Assembly (NCBI GenBank): GCA_937868675.1
Contig: CALMNJ010000294.1
Span: 1-23,642 of the forward strand
Source: an uncultured Bacteroidota bacterium
Lineage (GTDB): Bacteria; Bacteroidota; Bacteroidia; B-17B0; Aurantibacillaceae
Reading direction: 5' to 3'
Length of the DNA stretch: 23,642 nucleotides
Shown here: positions 20,301-23,642 of the stretch, one piece after another
Numbering within the stretch: the first letter of the stretch is position 1
Layout: the number at the start of each line of letters is the position of its first letter
Notes under the pieces: model-generated
Databases searched by the model: none
Seen by the model: the letters and a program-made list of their open reading frames with translations, nothing else
Told to the model about the DNA's origin: nothing
Position numbers and translations under genes: made by a program

Positions 20301-22876
20301 CAGTTGGCGTTTGCTTTTTTAATGATATTTACAATTCCCGTTGCACCGTCCATTTCTACCTCGTCGCCGGTTTCGAGCATTTCGAGCAGCCCTGTAATGC
20401 CTACTATGCAGGGTTTGCCCATTTCGCGCGAAACAATGGCGGAGTGGCTCAATAAGCTTCCCCGTTCAACCAGTATGCCCGATGCGGTCGGAAATAAAGT
20501 CACCCAACCCGGATCGGTACTTGAGGTTACCAGAATATCGCCGTTCAGGTTTTTCACATCAGTCGGGTTTCGCACAACCTGCACCCTGGCTTTTATCTGC
20601 CCGGGGCAGCATCCAAGACCGTTGATGCCGCCAGGGTGCAACATGTCTTTTTTATCGGCATAAAACTCGTTGCCCAGATAAACCACCCCGTTGGTTTTAA
20701 TACGCTCCCGGGTAGTACGCGCCTCGAATTCGCTGTACTGTTTTTTACGAAGAGCAATTAAATCTTTGAGATTAAAGTTCACGGATGTGCCTTTAACGTA
20801 GTCGGATATTTCCTGCCGTGTGAGGTAAAAAATATCGCGGCTGTTTTCTAAAATTCCTTCCGCGTAAAACCTGTTGCCGAGTTCGCAGAAAATATCGCGC
20901 ACCACGCCAAATGCCCTGGTGCGTTCGTAGCGAAGGTTTTCGCGGGCGCTCACCGTGCTGCGCGCCCGTTTGAGAATGTAATTAAAAAAAAGACGGGCCA
21001 TGGGTTTTCCCTTCAGGGCTGTTTTTACTTTTTGTTCGGCCAGCTCCCTGAGCTCAATGTCTGTGCTTTTAAGGAAGCCTTTTTCACTCACGCCCTGTTC
21101 AATGTAGGATTTAATGAGTTTCAAAAATGCCAGCGGATCCTGCCTGTACGTTACGGTTTCCAACTTTAATTCTCCAACGCAACGGTTGCCGAATTTCTCA
21201 ATGTATTCGTCAATCTGTTGGAGTATAGCGGCCGGAAGTTCTTTTTTATGATAGCGGCTCAAAAAATTTTCAGCGGGTTCGTCGGCTATCTGTTTTGCAA
21301 GTACGCCATTCGCCTGGATTTCGGTGGCCAGTTTCACGCATCGGTGCATGGGTTCGGTGGAGATTATGTCGCGCGCGCCGCAGAGTAAGTCGTTTTGCAC
21401 ATTGCTTTCTGCGCCGCAATGTTTTATCGCCAGTTTCTGAAGAACGCCAAAATAAATCATTGCAAAAAAGTCGTTCACCAGCGGGGCTTTCCATTTTTTG
21501 AGCAGTGTTTGTTCAAAATCAGAATACAGCGCCATTAATTCATGAGGGTTTTTTTTGGAAAAATCGTGGCCATTAAACTCCTGAAGTTTGGTGTTGAAGT
21601 CTGCCATGAATTTAACCCGCATTTGTGGAAGTGCCCTCAGGTTTTTGAGTAAAATACGAACCATGTTAAACACGCGGAGCCTTTCGCTAAAGGCGCTTCG
21701 TTTGGGCACATCTTTCAATTCAAAGCGTTCTTTTACGCCCATCATTTTTTCCATAAACCCGGCGTTGAGTGAGTAGCCCGGAAGGAGGGCCAGGGCCTTG
21801 TACCAGCTTAACAGGTTGTAATATACCCGCCCGTTAATTAACCCGAGCATATTGGCAAACACCTCTTTGTTTTTTTCCACTTCCTTTTCAGAAACACCCA
21901 TTAGCATGGCAAATTGCCTGTAAACGGCTTCATAAACCGGCAGAATAAACGAAAAGGTGAGCGGCGTTGTCACACCAGGATAGGATTCGATAATGTTGCT
22001 GTTGTCCCATATCACAAACTCGCCACTGCTGTCGGCCAGCGATGTATGCGAGGTGATGGGCCTGGTTTGAAGGAGAAAAAGTTCATCACCGCACACAGCA
22101 AATTCAATGTCCTGATACGAATGATAATGTTTGTAAAGTCTGTCAAGAACGTTGCTCAGTTCGGCGACGTGCTCGTTGCGAATAGATGGGCTGTGAATGT
22201 TTTCTTCGTTTACGGCAGTGATTTTCGTGCCACCTTCGCTGCCCTGCACCAGTTTGTGTTTTTTGGCAACAATCTTTTTTTCAACGCTACCATTTCCTTT
22301 AACAATAAACGTGTCGGCATCCAGTTCGCCCGAAACAAGACCCTCGCCAAGGCCAAACACCGCGCTCACCAGTTTTTCGCGGCGGTTGCCGCTCACAGGA
22401 TTAATGCCAAACGCCACACCGGCAGCGTCAGCATCAAGCATCACCTGTATAATTACCGCAATTCCCGCGTCCTGAGGCAGGCCATTGGTTTTACGGTATT
22501 CCTGTACACGTTCCGAATAGGCTGAAAGCCATACATCTTTTATTCTTTGTGCAAGCGATGCACGGTTTACAAAAAGATAGGAACTGAATTGTCCGGCGAA
22601 CGAAAACTGTTTACCGTCTTCTGCACTGGCAGATGAACGCACCGAGTAAAAAGCGGAAGGCAGAGACGCTACAATGCTTTGAATAAGGTTTTCCTCAAAG
22701 GTCATGGCATGAATGGCCGCTGTTGCCTGTGCTTTTCCTTTTACAATGTCGCGGCACACTTCGGCGGGAATTACAACGAAGGGCGGTACTCTGAATCCCA
22801 ACTGCTGCAACACAAAAAGATTCCGGGCTTTGCCGCCGCAATCGTAATGGCTGTTATGTTCTTTTAAAACAATCAT
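20300..22876 (-). CDS. PEP synthase-like / rifampin phosphotransferase-like phosphotransferase
   Basis: An 858-residue enzyme in three parts. The N-terminal pyruvate-phosphate-dikinase-type ATP-grasp (about 1-310) shows GGKARNLFVLQQLGFRVPPF, YSVRSSASAEDGKQFSFAGQ, GVAFGINPVSGNRREKLV and DIEFAVCGDELFLLQTRPIT. A mostly helical middle region (about 320-760) matches no metabolic-enzyme domain I recognise. The C-terminal swivelling domain carries the phosphorylatable His811 in GSLLSHSAIVSREMGKPCIV (codon 20444-20446). The TIM barrel that binds pyruvate/PEP in real PEP synthases is absent. This layout and length match rifampin phosphotransferase, in which the middle domain binds the acceptor. So the enzyme probably splits ATP to AMP and phosphorylates an unknown hydroxyl compound, plausibly a lipid here. 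It overlaps UbiA by 4 bp. Confidence 0.87.
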   Translation of the reverse strand: MIVLKEHNSHYDCGGKARNLFVLQQLGFRVPPFVVIPAEVCRDIVKGKAQATAAIHAMTFEENLIQSIVASLPSAFYSVRSSASAEDGKQFSFAGQFSSYLFVNRASLAQRIKDVWLSAYSERVQEYRKTNGLPQDAGIAVIIQVMLDADAAGVAFGINPVSGNRREKLVSAVFGLGEGLVSGELDADTFIVKGNGSVEKKIVAKKHKLVQGSEGGTKITAVNEENIHSPSIRNEHVAELSNVLDRLYKHYHSYQDIEFAVCGDELFLLQTRPITSHTSLADSSGEFVIWDNSNIIESYPGVTTPLTFSFILPVYEAVYRQFAMLMGVSEKEVEKNKEVFANMLGLINGRVYYNLLSWYKALALLPGYSLNAGFMEKMMGVKERFELKDVPKRSAFSERLRVFNMVRILLKNLRALPQMRVKFMADFNTKLQEFNGHDFSKKNPHELMALYSDFEQTLLKKWKAPLVNDFFAMIYFGVLQKLAIKHCGAESNVQNDLLCGARDIISTEPMHRCVKLATEIQANGVLAKQIADEPAENFLSRYHKKELPAAILQQIDEYIEKFGNRCVGELKLETVTYRQDPLAFLKLIKSYIEQGVSEKGFLKSTDIELRELAEQKVKTALKGKPMARLFFNYILKRARSTVSARENLRYERTRAFGVVRDIFCELGNRFYAEGILENSRDIFYLTRQEISDYVKGTSVNFNLKDLIALRKKQYSEFEARTTRERIKTNGVVYLGNEFYADKKDMLHPGGINGLGCCPGQIKARVQVVRNPTDVKNLNGDILVTSSTDPGWVTLFPTASGILVERGSLLSHSAIVSREMGKPCIVGITGLLEMLETGDEVEMDGATGIVNIIKKANAN

Positions 22877-23642
22877 GCATTAACGAGTTGTTTAAGCATG
22901 GGTATTGCGCCCAGCGAGAAATACATGCCAATGGTCCAAAGGGCTGAGGCGTATTCAATGAACCTGCTCCTTGTTTTATTTTCTTTAGCCAGGAACAACC
23001 ATCCTGGAATACTGCAAACAATAAAAATGGCACTTAATATAGCAAAACCCCAGGCGCCATATCCTGCATAATAACAAGCCGTTATGGCAAAACCAAGGGT
23101 AATGAACAGAATCAATAACCACAAACGTGTGGCGCGTGCAGCGCCCATCATGGTGGAGTAGGTGTTGAATTCTTCATTTTCGGGAGTGCGTATTTTGCGG
23201 CCAATTTCAAGAACGATGCCGTTCATAAACGAAACGGCAAAAAAGAACAATAGTCCTTTAGGTGCTTCGGCCCCTGCCATAAGCCAATCAAGGCCACTGG
23301 CATACATGTCAACTAGCGGAATAATAAGCATGTGGGATACTACATACCAGAACGGATGTTTTTTGAGCCATTCGCCTACAAAAAATTCTTTGCCCATAAG
23401 GCACAGGTATGCAATAACGAGTGCGTAGAGAAGAAACATTTTAGGGAAAAAGAGGGCATTAATCACAATCTGAAAAAGAACGGTTAAGGCGCCAAGCCAT
23501 GCCAGTTCGCGCAGGCTAACCAAACCGCGGGGTACCGGCAGTTGTCGTCTGTAACGGGCATCATCCTCGCGGTCTTTGAACTCATCAAAAATCCGTACAA
23601 GCAGAAAGAGGGTAACGGTTGTGGCAATGCCGGTGAGAAAAA
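22873..23642 (-). CDS. UbiA-family membrane transferase (5' partial)
   Basis: Polytopic inner-membrane protein of the UbiA prenyltransferase family; 255 C-terminal residues are visible and the frame stays open to the right edge, so the TTG at 23523 is not the start. The first Asp-rich motif reads RIFDEFKDREDDARY (upstream of 23523), followed by QLPVPRGLVSLREL, which is characteristic of a UbiA subgroup. The second motif is LEIGRKIRTPENEEFNTYST, where the family usually has Asp-rich sequence; here Glu, Arg and Lys dominate. About seven hydrophobic segments remain visible. UbiA enzymes transfer prenyl groups from prenyl diphosphates to aromatic, glycerol-phosphate or porphyrin acceptors; no acceptor can be named. 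It is the most upstream visible gene of the operon and overlaps the phosphotransferase by 4 bp. Confidence 0.85.
   Translation of the reverse strand, partial: FLTGIATTVTLFLLVRIFDEFKDREDDARYRRQLPVPRGLVSLRELAWLGALTVLFQIVINALFFPKMFLLYALVIAYLCLMGKEFFVGEWLKKHPFWYVVSHMLIIPLVDMYASGLDWLMAGAEAPKGLLFFFAVSFMNGIVLEIGRKIRTPENEEFNTYSTMMGAARATRLWLLILFITLGFAITACYYAGYGAWGFAILSAIFIVCSIPGWLFLAKENKTRSRFIEYASALWTIGMYFSLGAIPMLKQLVNA

Noticed and set aside
21914..22525. Plus-strand frame of 203 codons inside the phosphotransferase gene
   Set aside because: Antisense to the well-supported ATP-grasp domain; no recognisable protein features.
18505..23642. Archaeal-type ether lipid pathway (UbiA as DGGGP synthase, kinase-like protein as CDP-archaeol synthase)
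   Set aside because: No geranylgeranylglyceryl phosphate synthase, geranylgeranyl reductase or G1P dehydrogenase is visible, and the kinase-like motifs fit Sec59/VTE5 better than CarS.
1..23642. CRISPR arrays, rRNA, transposases, prophage genes, known riboswitches
   Set aside because: None found: no regularly spaced repeats, no transposase or phage motifs, and no recognisable riboswitch core upstream of any gene.

Overview
The window comes from a member of the Bacteroidota, probably Sphingobacteriia or Chitinophagia-like; the genus cannot be read from the sequence. The evidence is two secreted proteins with C-terminal type IX secretion (T9SS) sorting domains, promoters of the TTTG / TAnnTTTG type, start codons without Shine-Dalgarno sequences, a YbiT-like ABC-F protein and tightly overlapping genes. 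Both edges cut a gene: a subtilisin-like protease on the left and a UbiA-family membrane transferase on the right.

Layout. (1) Positions 1-4769, plus strand: end of a T9SS-sorted S8 protease, an MFS transporter, a CoA-binding-domain protein, an ElaA-like acetyltransferase, and a secreted soluble PQQ sugar dehydrogenase with its own sorting domain. (2) 4821-6449, minus: a YbiT-like ABC-F ATPase whose second P-loop is degenerate. (3) 6666-8496, plus: LemA followed by two TPM-domain proteins, an envelope operon. It converges with an AcpH-like ACP phosphodiesterase (8501-9073, minus). (4) 9170-9292: tRNA-Pro(GGG) with a strong intrinsic terminator, then a gene-free, hairpin-rich stretch up to 9730. 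(5) 9731-12568, minus: fabD, a small outer-membrane beta-barrel protein and an alanine-dehydrogenase-like enzyme in one transcription unit, with a good promoter before fabD. (6) 12667-13770, minus: mnmA. (7) 14075-14854, minus: a secreted MORN-repeat protein. (8) 14954 to the right edge, minus: an eight-gene block with almost every junction overlapping or only 4 bp apart.

The eight-gene block is the most interesting part. In transcription order it encodes a UbiA-family prenyltransferase (partial), a large PEP-synthase-like phosphotransferase with the three-part layout of rifampin phosphotransferase, a BtaA-like (DUF3419) aminocarboxypropyl transferase, a dolichol/phytol/diacylglycerol-kinase-like membrane protein, a double-GNAT protein resembling the YghO/bacterial ceramide synthase group, a membrane-anchored SRPBCC protein, an OleC-like acyl-AMP ligase and a small N4BP2-like P-loop kinase. 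Nearly all of these families act on lipids or isoprenoids. I infer an undescribed pathway that makes or remodels a membrane lipid; its product cannot be named from sequence.

Two copies of a structured intergenic repeat (9609-9704, plus; 13891-14016, minus) share the same order of parts: a half-unit, a hairpin, a second half-unit and a second hairpin.
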